NCBI GenBank assembly: GCA_032718475.1
Contig: JAUCBJ010005166.1
Coordinates: 1 to 21,807 of the forward strand
From: Nemertoderma westbladi
Lineage: Eukaryota > Xenacoelomorpha > Nemertodermatida > Nemertodermatidae
Length of the DNA stretch: 21,807 bases
Reading direction: 5' to 3'
Shown: piece by piece, positions 7,540 through 17,696 of the stretch
How the letters are laid out: the number at the start of each line of letters is the position of its first letter
Numbering within the stretch: position 1 is the stretch's first letter
Notes under the pieces: generated by a model
What the model saw: only the letters and a program-made list of their open reading frames with translations
Database searches by the model: none
What the model was told of the DNA's origin: nothing
Position numbers and translations under genes: made by a program

Positions 7540-8494
7540 TGCAGCATTAAGGAGGTGCCACCTGTAGCTGCATAGACCCGCTTACTAGGGTAAATCTGGT
7601 CCTGTAACTAGGACCCCCTTCGTTCTGGGATAAGGACGCCCTTGGTCCTGGATTAAGGACCCATATACTTGGCTGCAGGGGTATATGGCCTGGCCAGGCA
7701 GATGGTGATCTACCAATGGCTGGTCAGGAGTAGAGTGTTCTCATGTCCACTCTGAGTGCACTTCACTGCGACCTGCACCTGGCAGCAGGGGTACAGGGCA
7801 TGACCCAGCAGATGAGCCGCACAGCCAATGGTGGGTCATGTGCGCCAGAGTTGATATGGGTGATATGCCTCATATCTGACTCCATTGCGACACCCACCCT
7901 GTGGAATGGCAAACCAGGGTATGGTTTCTGACTCGGCAAAAAAGCACCCCCCAACCCCCACTTTGGATTACATTAGTAATGCGGAGGTCCAGCCACTAGA
8001 GGCCAGTGGAATGACTGGACACGATCGGCCTCACAGGCGTCAGTTATCTCCTGACCGGCTGCCTGTCTCACCCCCTACTGGAGAGAGAGCGGCAAACAAT
8101 TCTTTGAGTCCCTTTCGTGATGACCTTTCTGGCCCAAACCCTGGGTCACCAGGCAGGCCAGATTGTGAGGGGGAGAGGGATTCTGGAGTTGGAGGCTACT
8201 CTCATGTTCCACCCCGACCAACAAAGTCATTGGTGAATCTGAGGCAAGTCACTAGACTAGCCTCAGTAAACACCCTAACACTCGGGTCCCCAATGCGACA
8301 AGGTGAGCTGACTGCCTTGGCAGATAAGCTTTCTCTTAGCGCAGTGGGTGTTCAAGAGCACCGAATGCAGACTGGACAGACTGATGAGGTTCTGATTAAG
8401 GACATGGGGGGAGGTTGGCGACTCGCCCTCGCTTCAGCAGATGATAGTGGCAATGGTGGAATTGGTCTATTGATGAAGCGGGGGGGGGGGGGGG
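7540..8494 (+). mobile_element. 5' portion of a LINE (non-LTR retrotransposon), cut off at a G tract
   Basis: More GC-rich than its surroundings. The leader (7660-7840) holds an imperfect internal duplication: CTGCAGGGGTATATGGC...ACCAATGGCTGGTCA against CAGCAGGGGTACAGGGC...GCCAATGGTGGGTCA. The open frame from 7885 starts with a Pro/Ser-rich stretch and then enters the endonuclease. Sequence with this signature ends at the G15 tract (8480-8494). The left boundary is approximate. A ~75 bp piece of the same leader lies inverted at 19436-19517. Confidence 0.7.
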
Positions 8495-8499
8495 TATGA
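7885..8499 (+). pseudogene. LINE ORF, N-terminal region with the start of an APE-type endonuclease
   Basis: A 204-codon frame. The first ~110 residues are low-complexity, rich in Pro, Ser and Gly. From about residue 120 it reads RLASVNTLTLGS...GELTALADKLSLSAVGVQEHRM. This is the first block of an endonuclease/exonuclease/phosphatase fold: the catalytic Asn codon is at 8269-8271 and the catalytic Glu (QEH) codon at 8356-8358. The rest of the nuclease, including GDFN- and SDH-type motifs, and the whole reverse transcriptase are missing. The frame runs into a poly-G stretch and stops. No function can remain. The first Met is uncertain. Confidence 0.75.
8480..8494 (+). repeat. G15 homopolymer
   Basis: Fifteen consecutive G at the point where LINE similarity ends. 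Confidence 0.97.
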
Positions 8500-8635
8500 A
8501 TATTAAAATTGGCTTAGGCTATACAAATCGATCACACAAACATTAGTTAATATTAATAACAGTAATAATATAATACATTTAAAACTTGAATCTAAATAAA
8601 AATGAGCTTTCGATATTATTTATGTGGGTAAGGAA

Positions 8636-9137
8636 ACTAATTACGAATTTTCAAGAACATTAAGTAAAAAAACTTTACCGGTAGGTGTGTTAGTACCAAA
8701 GTATGTAAAAAACTAAAAAGCAACAAGACTTAGACGTTGCATGCAATCAGTAATCAGCAGACAGCAGCCAGCTGATCGGTAGGTTTCTCCCCGCAGCTGA
8801 AGGCATTCTCAGGAGGCCAAGCCAGGAAATGTAGAGAGAAATCACAAAGGGAGATGGAACTGGTATTGAAATTAAGAGAGAGGTCTGTACGGTAGGTACC
8901 TAACCACTGGGAAGCAGCACCACAAACTTGCGCCAATCACGTTGCTGCTTGTTGATTACGGGCTTGCATGTTTAAATGTAATACATTTCAAGCTTTTGCA
9001 TGATTGATTGCATGCAATGTCTCAGTCTTGTTGCTTTTTAGTTTTTTACATACTTTGGTACTAAAACATCTACCGGTAAGGTTTTTTACTTAACATGCGT
9101 GATAAATAAATAAATATAATTCGTAATTATTGGTTAA
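8636..9137. mobile_element. Foldback MITE-like element, ~90 bp inverted arms (8660-8749 / 9006-9093)
   Basis: The left arm matches the reverse complement of the right arm at about 90%, from TTAAGTAAAAAAC through ACCGGTAG, TAGTACCAAAGTATG and AGCAACAAGACT to GCATGCAATC. Weaker pairing outside the arms (AATTACGAATT on both sides) suggests outer limits near 8636 and 9137. The ~256 bp centre has no convincing gene. No target duplication was established. Confidence 0.8.
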
Positions 9138-9225
9138 TCAAGCTTCTACTTCAATTGAAACTAAGTACATGTGTACAGAGTTCTGGCACATGTTTTTGAC
9201 CCAACGGGTGATAAATGTGTTTCAC

Positions 9226-9400
9226 CTTGGTGAAAAAGGTTTTTCAAGATATGATATTAGTTGCAATGCAATGTAAAGTATAGTTTCAAATACTTTCTGG
9301 AATTTTGTGAGTAGTGATATTGGTTGGTAGTTAGTAGTAGATGAAAGATCACCTTTAAGGGCTGGAATTCTTTTTGCAATTTTATCCTTATTACACCCCG
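9226..9400 (-). pseudogene. LINE reverse transcriptase fragment
   Basis: The minus strand from about 9386 reads KIAKRIPALKGDL, then TNYQPISLLTKFQKVFETILY. This is the conserved N-terminal RT block of CR1/L2/Jockey-type LINEs (typically iPv.KkGd...NYRPISLLp.fSKifE). The frame stops at about 9226 with possible shifted continuation. Only ~55 codons are recognisable, and upstream and downstream domains are absent. It is not obviously from the same element as 7540-8494 because the orientation is opposite. Confidence 0.75.
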
Positions 9401-9889
9401 TGGTTTTCTTGTTATAATGTAGGATTTGTATTTGAATGATTTGGAAACATTATAAATCAGTAAATCAATTTAATATAATTTAATTAAACTCAAGTTTATT
9501 ATCAGTATAAATAGATAGTTAATTCAATTTGTTTTCACAATAATCTAAAATGATAAAATTGAATTATTATCTCCCTTCTCCAATATCTCTCTCTCCTATA
9601 TAAATCTTACAATCCTACAAAGACTCACTAACCACAGCTGATACGCCTATACACAAACCTCAGTCATCTCATAATATTAATTAGTAATCAACGTACATAA
9701 TTATTGCATATACATAGCACATAGGTTATAGAGTCCACTACAATAACTCCGAAACAAACGCAGCTGGGAATATGAAATTTCACGACATCTCCTAAAAATA
9801 TATTGCCTTCAAAATATTGAAAACGGTTTTTAATAATATTTGGAACTTTTCGAGTTATATCAACATTTTTAAACCCTACCCTTGTCACT
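9401..9889. other. AT-rich stretch, nothing recognised
   Basis: No gene or clear repeat. It includes a CT-rich patch near 9571-9600. Confidence 0.5.
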
Positions 9890-10480
9890 TCTTATGAGAT
9901 GTGTTTTGAAAATTGCATTTCATGATTATATCATCGCTATTTTTGAGTTAACCGCTTTTCTGGTATTCGCAATTCGGTGGAATTCATATAAAATATGGTC
10001 GAAATTTTAAACTTGTTTTTTTTTCGGCGGGTGCCAATTTTGTAAAATTATTGTTTGAACCTGTTTTTTGCGCAGGAAGTGTTTTCTGGGTTCTGGTTTT
10101 GATGGAATATATACTAGTTGCACCAGGCATATCAAACTTCTATTTTTCGGTGCAGTGTGAAATTTTGGTGCCAGCACGAAATTTTGAAAATTCATTCAAT
10201 AGTTAAATTGACTGTGACAACTTATTTCTCTTATTTAGAGGTATATTGGGGATCTGAATTCAATGGAATAAATAATTATTAAGTAGACATCTCAAACTTG
10301 TTTTTTTCGAAAATGGTTGCTAGAACCAAATTTTGAAACCCATCAAATATAGCAATTTAATGTATCACCTTGTTACTTGCGTTATACGGGTTTGTGAGGG
10401 TCCTGAATCAGATTGAATGAATATTAAAAAAGCAATGAACATCTCAAACTTGTACTTTTTGGTGTTGAGTAGGAAAATTA
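9890..10480 (+). repeat. Degenerate repeat block, ~150 bp spaced units
   Basis: Units recur at about 9985, 10115, 10280 and 10430. Each contains words like AATGGAATA, ATCTCAAACTTGT followed by a T run and CGG, then AAATTTTGGTGCC and CGAAATTTTGAAA. The same family occurs at 19840-20400, including a segment (10350-10470) that matches 20225-20345 in inverted orientation through ACCCGTATAACGCAAG. No coding function is visible and the family is not recognised. Confidence 0.65.
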
Positions 10481-10844
10481 GGGCGTCAATAGCATTTGTA
10501 CAACAATTTAAAGCATTTATTTAGATATTAAAAGGGTTAGAGACGTTGGAAAATGTTCATTCATGACAATCACTTATTATTATTGGGGCAGCGATTTTCA
10601 TCGTCAGTAGAAGAAGTGTTGACCTTTAAGAGTAATAGATTGTAATGAATCTCTACTGGGGTAGTTTCTGATAACAGAAATGAGTTCGGTTTAGAATGAC
10701 GGATGTGCCGGCAGTGCAGAAGCTAAATTAGGGCAGATAGTACAGAAAAACTCATTAAATATCAAATAGCAATATCTTTAGGGTTAGTGAGCGAGATGTC
10801 ATTGCCATTGTTGTTGATATTTAAACGCTGCGTGTTTGGGGAAG
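10481..10844. other. Intergenic stretch, no feature recognised
   Basis: No homology or strong repeat seen. Confidence 0.5.
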
Positions 10845-11125
10845 GCGGTAACCTGTCTGTAGTTCTCCAGTCTGCCTCTAGGGGGCTTAATGTCAGAAAA
10901 TGAAAACCTTCTCCCATTTCGTTACTTATAATGCTTTTTAGCTGTTTATTGGCAGAGTCTACTACACCAAAGGCTGTATGTTTGTGAAGGACACTGTCCA
11001 GTCTGTCACAAGGGGGTGAAATAAGTGAAAGTGAAAGAAATGTCCGAAATGAAATCCTATTTTTTTGTTTATAACCTATTTGGATTTGCTTTGGTAGGTA
11101 TCTACTATACATTATAAGCCTTATT
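10845..11125 (-). repeat. Two diverged units of the 146 bp repeat of the window's left end
   Basis: On the minus strand one unit reads CAGCCTTTGGTGTAGTAG, AAAAAGCATTATAA, GGAGAAGGTTTTCA, CCCCCTAGAGGCAGACTGG and ACAGACAGG, parallel to array units at 1-490. A second, more diverged unit precedes it, with GTAGATACCTACCAAA, AGGTTATAAAC and GACAGACTGGACAG. The anchor motif is degraded: CCTCTAGGGGGCT on the + strand at 10875-10887, with two departures from the CTCF core. Confidence 0.8.
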
Positions 11126-12570
11126 TTGTAGTAGCCCGCCAAGTAAATCTGCTTTAGTTTGAGAGAACACTGAGTCTTGTGGCATTTTCTTTTAAGTTAC
11201 AGTAAATAATTAGTTAATTAATGTTTGAATTGTTGAACAAGTTTGTGTACTAGAAAGCTAGTTAGTATACTAGAAAGCTTTCTAGTATTGTTATAAATTT
11301 CATTGTGGTGCATCGCAATGGCTCAAAATTTCAACCCACTTGGGATCCGTCAAGATATCGATGAAATTTAGAAATTTTTTTTGCCTTAATTTTTTACCAT
11401 TTGGCAACTTTTGCACACCGGTAGAACATTGAAATCTAAAAAAAGTAAAAAACGCACCGCCCTAACGTACAGCCAGCTTTAAGGTTTCGATAAATTCTAG
11501 TGACCTGCAAGCTGCTCTATCTGGGGCGTCGTGGCCGGCAGGTGTGTCTGTGCGGGAATGGCGCTACTCTGGGGTTGTCTGCCAGTCTCGCAACATCGGC
11601 GGTTTCTAGAATTAATATAAAACCAGCTTATTTATCTCTTCTTCTTAATGCTAACTAATAATAATATATTTAATTAATCAATATAAAACGGCACCAAATT
11701 CCCACCACCTATCAGAACAATAAAATTAAAAATATATAAACAATCAGACCCGCACCATCCCCAAAGCCCAGCGCTCTCCATCATTTCTTCTTTTGGTTCT
11801 CAATTATTTTTTATTTTCGTATATAGCAATTGAAATATTTTGATGTAATTCCGACCCTAGCATCGACCCACTTATATGTATGTATGTATGTGTTTATTGA
11901 CCTAATAATAACAACAAGTTTAACAAAACAGACAAATAAAACGCAACTAAAAGAGGTCCTACGAACAGTACTTAACCTGAAACATGAATATAAGTTAGTC
12001 AATATAAGGCAAGCGTGACAAAACACTGACGACACAAAATTTCTGAAGACAGATAGAGTGGAAATGGGACAGGGTGGGATACAGAGTATTATGAACAACA
12101 GATGATATATGAACATCAAGATAAAACACAATAGCGATACACAAGAAATACGAATAGCAAAAAAAACATAACGGTATAACTATTGAAATGGAAGAAATGT
12201 CAATGGCAGGAAAAAGAAGACAGTGAGATGTGCAAGAATGGTCGAAGCAACAAAGCAATACGATGTGTAGCGACACAAATGGACAAATGGAAAACAAAAC
12301 GTACGTGATTATTGTACTAACACAGAACGTGGGCAATAAGCGAGTGAAGACTGATGTCCATACTAACTGTCAATACATTTTAACAAAATAAATGTCTAAA
12401 CATAGAGCAGAATCAAAAGTCGATAATGCACAAAAATACAGACAAAAACGTCAACAAACATATTACAAACATTACAAAAACTAATTACAAAAACAGAACA
12501 GATAGCGGGGTGGGGGCAAGCCGGTCAAACAAATGTACTATAATTTACAACGCTCGGAGTACTAGATTTT
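11126..12570. other. Long AT-rich stretch with no recognised gene
   Basis: I see only a short (TATG)n run at about 11874-11890 and a GC-richer island at about 11515-11600 without coding similarity. The open frames at 11811-12336 are Ser/Cys/Phe-rich low-complexity reads of the A-rich strand and do not look like proteins. No RNA gene recognised. Confidence 0.5.
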
Positions 12571-12615
12571 AGATGGGTCTTTATACATGGGTCTACACCA
12601 GCTGTATCATTCTTC

Positions 12616-13209
12616 AATGGCAGGGGCCTATTGCCTGATAAGTTAGAGTTTATGAAATTATTATATTTACGCTTGGATGTTTTGTGTCTACAAGAACATT
12701 TTGCATTAAAAGATAATTATCGTCGTATTAAAACACATTTCGCTGACTCAGTATGTATTATACTGCCAGCAATCCTTGAGAATAATGAAATTCGTGCAGG
12801 CAGGCCAAAAGGGGGTCTTTCTTTTGTGTTCAGTAAAGCTTTAGGTAAATATATAACAAAATTATCAGTCACGATAATCAAGCTTCAGTTTCCCCGTGAA
12901 AAAACACTAATTATAACCTCGTATTTTCCGGTAGATCCCCAGGGATACAATGTATCTGATGAATTACTATTTGTGCTTAGTGATATAAAACAAATTTTAA
13001 ATGATAATAGTAATTTGTGCAATTTTCTATTATTCAGGTGATCTTAATACTGATTTCGTTTTTCTGTGTATGCACTAACGGTCGATCAATTTATTCAGGA
13101 TAATAATTTAATTTGCTCCAGGTATATTTTTCCTGTCGATTACACGTATTGTTCTGTCAATAATACAGCTGTGCAGAAATCCACATTGGATCATTGTATT
13201 GGCACATTA
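12616..13209 (+). pseudogene. Second LINE fragment: APE-type endonuclease, frame-broken
   Basis: Reads NGRGLLPDKLEFM then LDVLCLQEHFAL, so the catalytic Asn is at 12616-12618 and Glu is in QEH. Next come a KGGLSFVF block, then GDLNTDF (13037-13057), then VDYTYCSVN and STLDHC (about 13180-13197), the counterparts of the GDFN and SDH motifs. The order and spacing fit a whole endonuclease domain of about 200 residues. GDLNTDF lies in a different frame from the parts before and after it, so there are two compensating frameshifts. It differs from the LINE at 7540-8494 and is much more AT-rich. Weak linker-like reading may continue to about 13390. No RT follows. Confidence 0.8.
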
Positions 13210-13640
13210 GTGCTTTTTAGGTCCGTGTAGCGAGACCTCTAGTTAGTACTAATAAAGCTGAGTATATCTTGAAAATTGAAAACTTGAATAAATTTGAAAC
13301 CAGATTAACACCTCTGTATTCGGCATATACGGCCTATAGTTTAAAAATTTATTATCATCACATAATAGTTTCCTACTGATAATGTGTATTAGATAAGGGA
13401 TATTAGGGATAGGAGACTGCTTCAAACAAATATTTATTTTAAATATTGATGAGTTAATCGAATTTCATAAATGAGTGTTGTGTTTATAGTGATGAATTTA
13501 AATAAAATAACAATTAGTAATTCCATTAATAATAAACATAATGTATATTTCAATAACCTTAGTTTTCATTGTCAATTAACGCAGTGCTATTTAGTCTCCC
13601 CACCACGTATGTTCAGCATACTTGCATTATATTATTAATC
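13210..13640. other. Spacer, no firm feature
   Basis: Possible weak LINE linker to ~13390; otherwise nothing recognised. Confidence 0.45.
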
Positions 13641-13710
13641 TATAGCATTCTTAATGCACACAGCATTGGGGCATGCCAATTGTGGATTACATAGTGGTGT
13701 TAAAAATATT
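13641..13710 (+). repeat. Inverted partner of 19535-19612, outside the gypsy element
   Basis: Shares, with the minus strand of 19535-19612, the words AGCATT.TTAAT, CATTGG.GCATGCCAATTG (one mismatch) and TGTGGA, and the TGGTGT...AAAAATAT end. About 75% similar over 70 bp. Probably two copies of one repeat family in opposite orientation, or the arms of an older element into which the gypsy element inserted. Confidence 0.6.
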
Positions 13711-13924
13711 TTTGTTGATCCGCAGCACAGCATCTAAATGTGCAGCTGGAATGCAGCAGGCCGATTGTAGTAGCGACATGCTGTGCGAAAACGGCACTTC
13801 TTGTAAAGTGTAACGGCTCTTAGCTTAGGTCTTTGCGCAACTGCAAGCAAAACCAATTATGTTTTTCAACTACTTCTGTGGGATTTTACTATCAGTTTTA
13901 GTAGTCTTAATGGTGATATCACAC

Positions 13925-13929
13925 CCACA
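13925..13929. other. Target-site duplication, left copy (CCACA)
   Basis: CCACA directly before the left LTR; the same five bases directly follow the right LTR. Confidence 0.85.
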
Positions 13930-14152
13930 TCTTAAGAACTCGGTTGTGGTTCTATATCACAATATCAATCATGCAATATCATATAATCAGGTAACAGGGT
14001 AATATAAACAGCAGTAACACTGTACAGAAGTAATGCCTAGGTGAGGCTCAATAACGGTAACACCCCATAACCACAAAGTACCGGTAGGTATCTATAGTAC
14101 AGTAGAGCTAGAGTCTGTCGGTTGAGGCCATGGCAAAAGCGAGTATCTCTCA
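13930..14152 (-). repeat. 3' LTR of the gypsy element
   Basis: 223 bp. On the element's strand it starts TGAGAGATACTCGC and ends GAGTTCTTAAGA. It differs from the 5' LTR at three positions, near 14007, 14054 and 14112. No AATAAA signal seen. The 3' end is GA rather than the common CA. Confidence 0.93.
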
Positions 14153-14164
14153 TCTCCCCTTTTT
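14153..14164 (-). other. Polypurine tract
   Basis: The element's strand reads AAAAAGGGGAGA directly before the 3' LTR. This is where plus-strand DNA synthesis would start. Confidence 0.88.
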
Positions 14165-14179
14165 AGTTGGACCAGCACT

Positions 14180-15630
14180 TTAAGTTTGTGTGATCTGGGT
14201 ATCCCTGAGTTTGTTTATGTTTAGACTTGGGGATCGCCTTGGAATGGGGAATATGGTTACTTTATCATCAAAACAGACGTGTTGTTTTTCTAGAGATCTC
14301 GGTGTAGTTGATGGTTTGGTAGGGATTATTGGGGTTGGTGTAAACCGTTTCAAGTAGCGACGATTTCGTGTATACTTATGACCATTAGAAAGACTCACAA
14401 CATAGCGTCTATGACCCAGTTTGTCTATGACTGTGCCAATACGATCCCAGAGATGTGTGCGCTGATTTTGAATACAGACCTGTTCACCTGTAGATAGTGG
14501 TGGTAAAGGATATGCTTACAGGTTATAATGGGAAGTTGCGTCTTGTCGAATGAGGTTGGCCTGAATATCAGCATCAGGATTCGAATTTGGCTTATAACAG
14601 GTACTATGCATTGGCACGCTTGATCTCATTGGACGCCCGAAGAGAAGTTGTGCAGGGGACGTACCAGAGGCTGCCGGTGTATTACGCCACTCCAATATTG
14701 CCTCTGCGAAAGCGACCTGGTCAAGGTGCCCCGAAGCAGTCTGGCACTTTTTTTATAAGAGACTTCATTGTGTGGACTGCCGATTCAGCATGCCCATTTG
14801 ATTGGGGGAATTCTGGTGAGGAAACATGTGGAGTTACAGACCATTCAGAGAGGAAGTCATTAAACTCTTTTGATGAGAATTGTGGGCCACCATCGGTTGA
14901 AAGTTCGACTGGGACTCCGGTGTCTCGAAAGTTGCGTATAAGAGATGCCACAATGTGGCGTGAGGCAGGGCATGCTGTATAAGCATCAACAATTGGCCAG
15001 TATGAATAAAGATCAGCATAGACAAGGTAGTGTTGATTTGTGTAAGAAAATAGGTCAGCTGAGCATTGTTCGAATGGTCGACTAGGAAGAGGGGTTGAGA
15101 CGAGCTCCTCTTGTGGTTGGCTACGCTGATACAACTGACAAACGTCGCATGAATTAACCATATTGGTGTTATCCGAATTCATTCCAGGCCAATAAAAAGC
15201 CTGGCGTGCGCGGCGTTTTGTCCTTACTATCCCTTGCTGGGAAGAATGTAAACGTTTTAGTATTTCTTGTCGAATGGAACTGGGTACGATAATTCTGGCT
15301 CCATAAAGAACAAGATGACCATCCGTCGACAACTCGCTGATAATGCCCTTATATGGAAGGAGTGAAGGGTTGAGTATGTTGGTGATTCCACCAGAAAGGG
15401 AGTCATGTAAATATTTGTAGGTTACATCAGCTTTGGCTGCATCCTCAATAATATCTAATGCAGTATCATGTATGGACTGGTTATCAGAAATAAACTCGGC
15501 GTCCACAGCCGTTACACGCTGGATGACAGCTGTATGTTGGTCATCTAGAAATAAGATGTCATCATCGGGTACCGGATCTGATGTTGGCGCCCGTGAAAGG
15601 GCATCAGCCGTATAATTGAGTTTGCCAGGA
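14180..15630 (-). pseudogene. Integrase region of gypsy pol, broken
   Basis: The frame runs from PGKLNYTADALSR (end of RNase H, ~15600-15630) through the integrase. The zinc-finger part reads RLHSSQQG then MVNSCDVCQ; the second zinc-binding His is replaced by Gln (codon 15237-15239). Catalytic D,D,E are present in CSADLF, STDGGPQFSS and SPEFPQSNGHAES. A frameshift near 14725 follows. The shifted frame continues with EWRNTP and SPAQLLFGRPMRS, is stopped by TAA at 14516-14518, and resumes with the C-terminal fold (YVVSLSNGHKYTRNRRYL) until 14180. The catalytic triad survives but the reading frame and zinc finger do not. The end lies 15 bp before the polypurine tract. Confidence 0.88.
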
Positions 15631-17158
15631 ACCTATAGTGCCTCAAAGGTATAGACCGCCAGCTTCTCACGCAAAAGTTGTAATCGTGGGTTTTCAATGT
15701 TATCAAGAGTGTAGCTGTTTAGGATCGGAATTAACGGTTTATGATCCACCTCAATGGCGAAGTGGTGAAGGCCCTGCAGATATAGTCTGCACTTGGAAAT
15801 GGCCCATACAACTGCCAACAGTTCTAACTCAATCATGGCATATCGTGTGTCCGATACGAAACTTGAGCCACATTGAATGAGACGCCAAGAAGGGGGTGAG
15901 TTGGAACCACAGGCATAGTTTTGTAGTAAGACATAACCCAAGCCTTTGAGATGAGAAGCATCTGTACGCAGAAGAGTTGGTAGTTTGGGATCGAATGATT
16001 GCAGAACGGGGGGCAAAACTACAGCATCCTTAACAGCATTAAAGGCTTCGGTATGGGTATCCATCCAGAGGAAAGAATTATGCTTCTGAAGTAGTGTACG
16101 TAAAGGAAAAGCAGCTGCTGCAACTGTGGAAGTAAAGTCACCAAGCTGGTTAATGAGACCGAAGAATGAGCGTAGCTCAGTAATGTTTGTTGGGATTGGA
16201 AAGTTAGAGATTGCTGAGACTCGTTTGGGGTCGGCCCTAATACCATTGCGCCCAATGATATACCCTGCGAATTGAACACTTGACTGTGCAAAAACTGCTT
16301 TAGTGGGATTAAGTATGATAGCAGAGTTGCGACAACGAGAGAAGAGTTCTTTTACTATGGAAACATGTTCCTCGAAATAGTAGTATAAACAATGATATCA
16401 TCTCCTATTTTCTTAATATTTGGTAGACCCTCAAGAGCAGAATCACCACGGAGACAGTACTCGTCTCCGGAACATGAGAGTCCCATAGGAGCACGTAAGT
16501 ACATGTAGCGCCCATATGGAGTAAGGAAAGTTGTTAGTGGTTGGCTTTCTTTATCTAGTGGTATCTGCCAATAACCGTGCGTTGCGTTGAAGGTGGAAAA
16601 ATAACACATGCCTCTAGGTAATGAAAATGCTACATCTCGAGGAGATGGGAAGGGGTGTATAGGATGCTGTATATAATTGTTGAGCTTAGTATGGTCAACG
16701 CACATGCGCAACTTACCATTTTTCTTTGAAGTGACTACAAGTGAACTAATAAAGTCTGTTGGGAAGTTAACTTTAGAGATTACACCCTTAGATTCCATAA
16801 GATCTAGGTTCCGTTTGACCTCATCTCTATATGCAAACGGTAGGGGACAGGCTGCGTATATTGCATATGGTTTGTAATTTTGCTGCATGTGTATGTGCAT
16901 TGGGGTGCCCGTCATTGTGGGTAACTCCACCTCCGGTGAACTGCCAGCAAAAATGTCCTTGAACTCATTAACGAGTTGTTTGTGGGTGAACTCAATGGTT
17001 CTATCAGAGGCACCCGGATAACCACTGCTGAGTATATCCTCAGTGGTCGTTTTAACAATACGTGTGTGCCCCTTACGGGCAGTAATATAGTCGGGAATTG
17101 GGAATTCCGGTGCTGTGAGTCCATGTTGTACAAACAGAGATGTGAGTACAAACATCAA
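15631..17158 (-). pseudogene. Reverse transcriptase and RNase H region of gypsy pol, broken
   Basis: RT blocks visible from 17158: KNGKLRMCVDHTKLN, FSTFNATHGYWQIPLD, APMGL and IGDDIIVY. The first catalytic Asp (normally F-D-A) is Asn here (codon 16586-16588). The Asp pair is intact at 16397-16402. A frameshift near 16378 ends this frame at TAG 16355-16357. The shifted frame carries on with FAGYIIGRNGI and SFFGLINQL (RT connection). RNase H then follows with LLRTDAS, YAMIELELLAV and EVDHKPL. TAG at 15633-15635 interrupts just before the DALSR end. The RNase H acidic residues appear intact. With a lost RT catalytic Asp and broken frames it cannot be active. Confidence 0.9.
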
Positions 17159-17696
17159 AAGACATTAGGAATCCACTGAAATCAGGTGTCACATAAGCGA
17201 CTGTATGTATCAAACGTTCAAAATAGCTGATATTGATTGAAATTGACCCTGTGCACTCCATAGGGGTGCTGTTGGCAGCAATTAGTGGAATTTTGTCATT
17301 AGCGTCAACATATTTGGTTAAACCATGAATTTCAACTATATTAGATGAGATTATGGTATCATCGGCTCCTGTATCAGCAATGGTGGGACATGAAAAATTA
17401 ATTCCATGGCAGGAGATAGATACATGCAATCGTGGTGGCTTTGGGGAAGCCGTATAAATGCTTTCAGTGCCCATTGTGTAAATGAATGAGCTGGGTTCAT
17501 CATGACGAACTATGTTGGTTTGGGATGGAAAAGTTTCCTTGGGAGGAATAGAATTCTGTCGCAATGGAGCAGAGTCAGAACCTGACTTAAGGGAGTGGGT
17601 GAAGGATTGGTTTGTAGAACCCAAGCGTTTTTTTCCACAAACTGGGGTGGCTGGTATAACATTTTGGACAGGATTTCCTAGTTGTAGATTGTTCAC
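17073..17696 (-). pseudogene. Gag C-terminal tail and aspartic protease region of the gypsy element
   Basis: The retropepsin signature IADTGADDTIIS is present with its catalytic Asp (codons 17361-17375). About 50 residues later PLIAAN and MECTGSISI follow, and then a FLMSFD block resembling the usual FLLGxDFL protease end. The frame is lost shortly after, near 17150, where a one-base shift moves to the RT frame. The N-terminal half is Ser/Pro-rich. A single CGKK is all that could remain of a nucleocapsid zinc knuckle; no full CCHC is visible. Confidence 0.85.

Noticed and set aside
7993-8005. CCACTAGAGGCCA in the LINE leader as another CTCF site
   Set aside because: One core position departs from consensus (C for G), and the word is part of a short CCACT...AGTGG palindrome in the LINE leader; the inverted copy near 19450 is further off.
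11811-12336. Overlapping 106- and 113-codon minus-strand frames
   Set aside because: Low-complexity Ser/Phe/Cys-rich translations of an A-rich strand, with no motif and overlapping in different frames.
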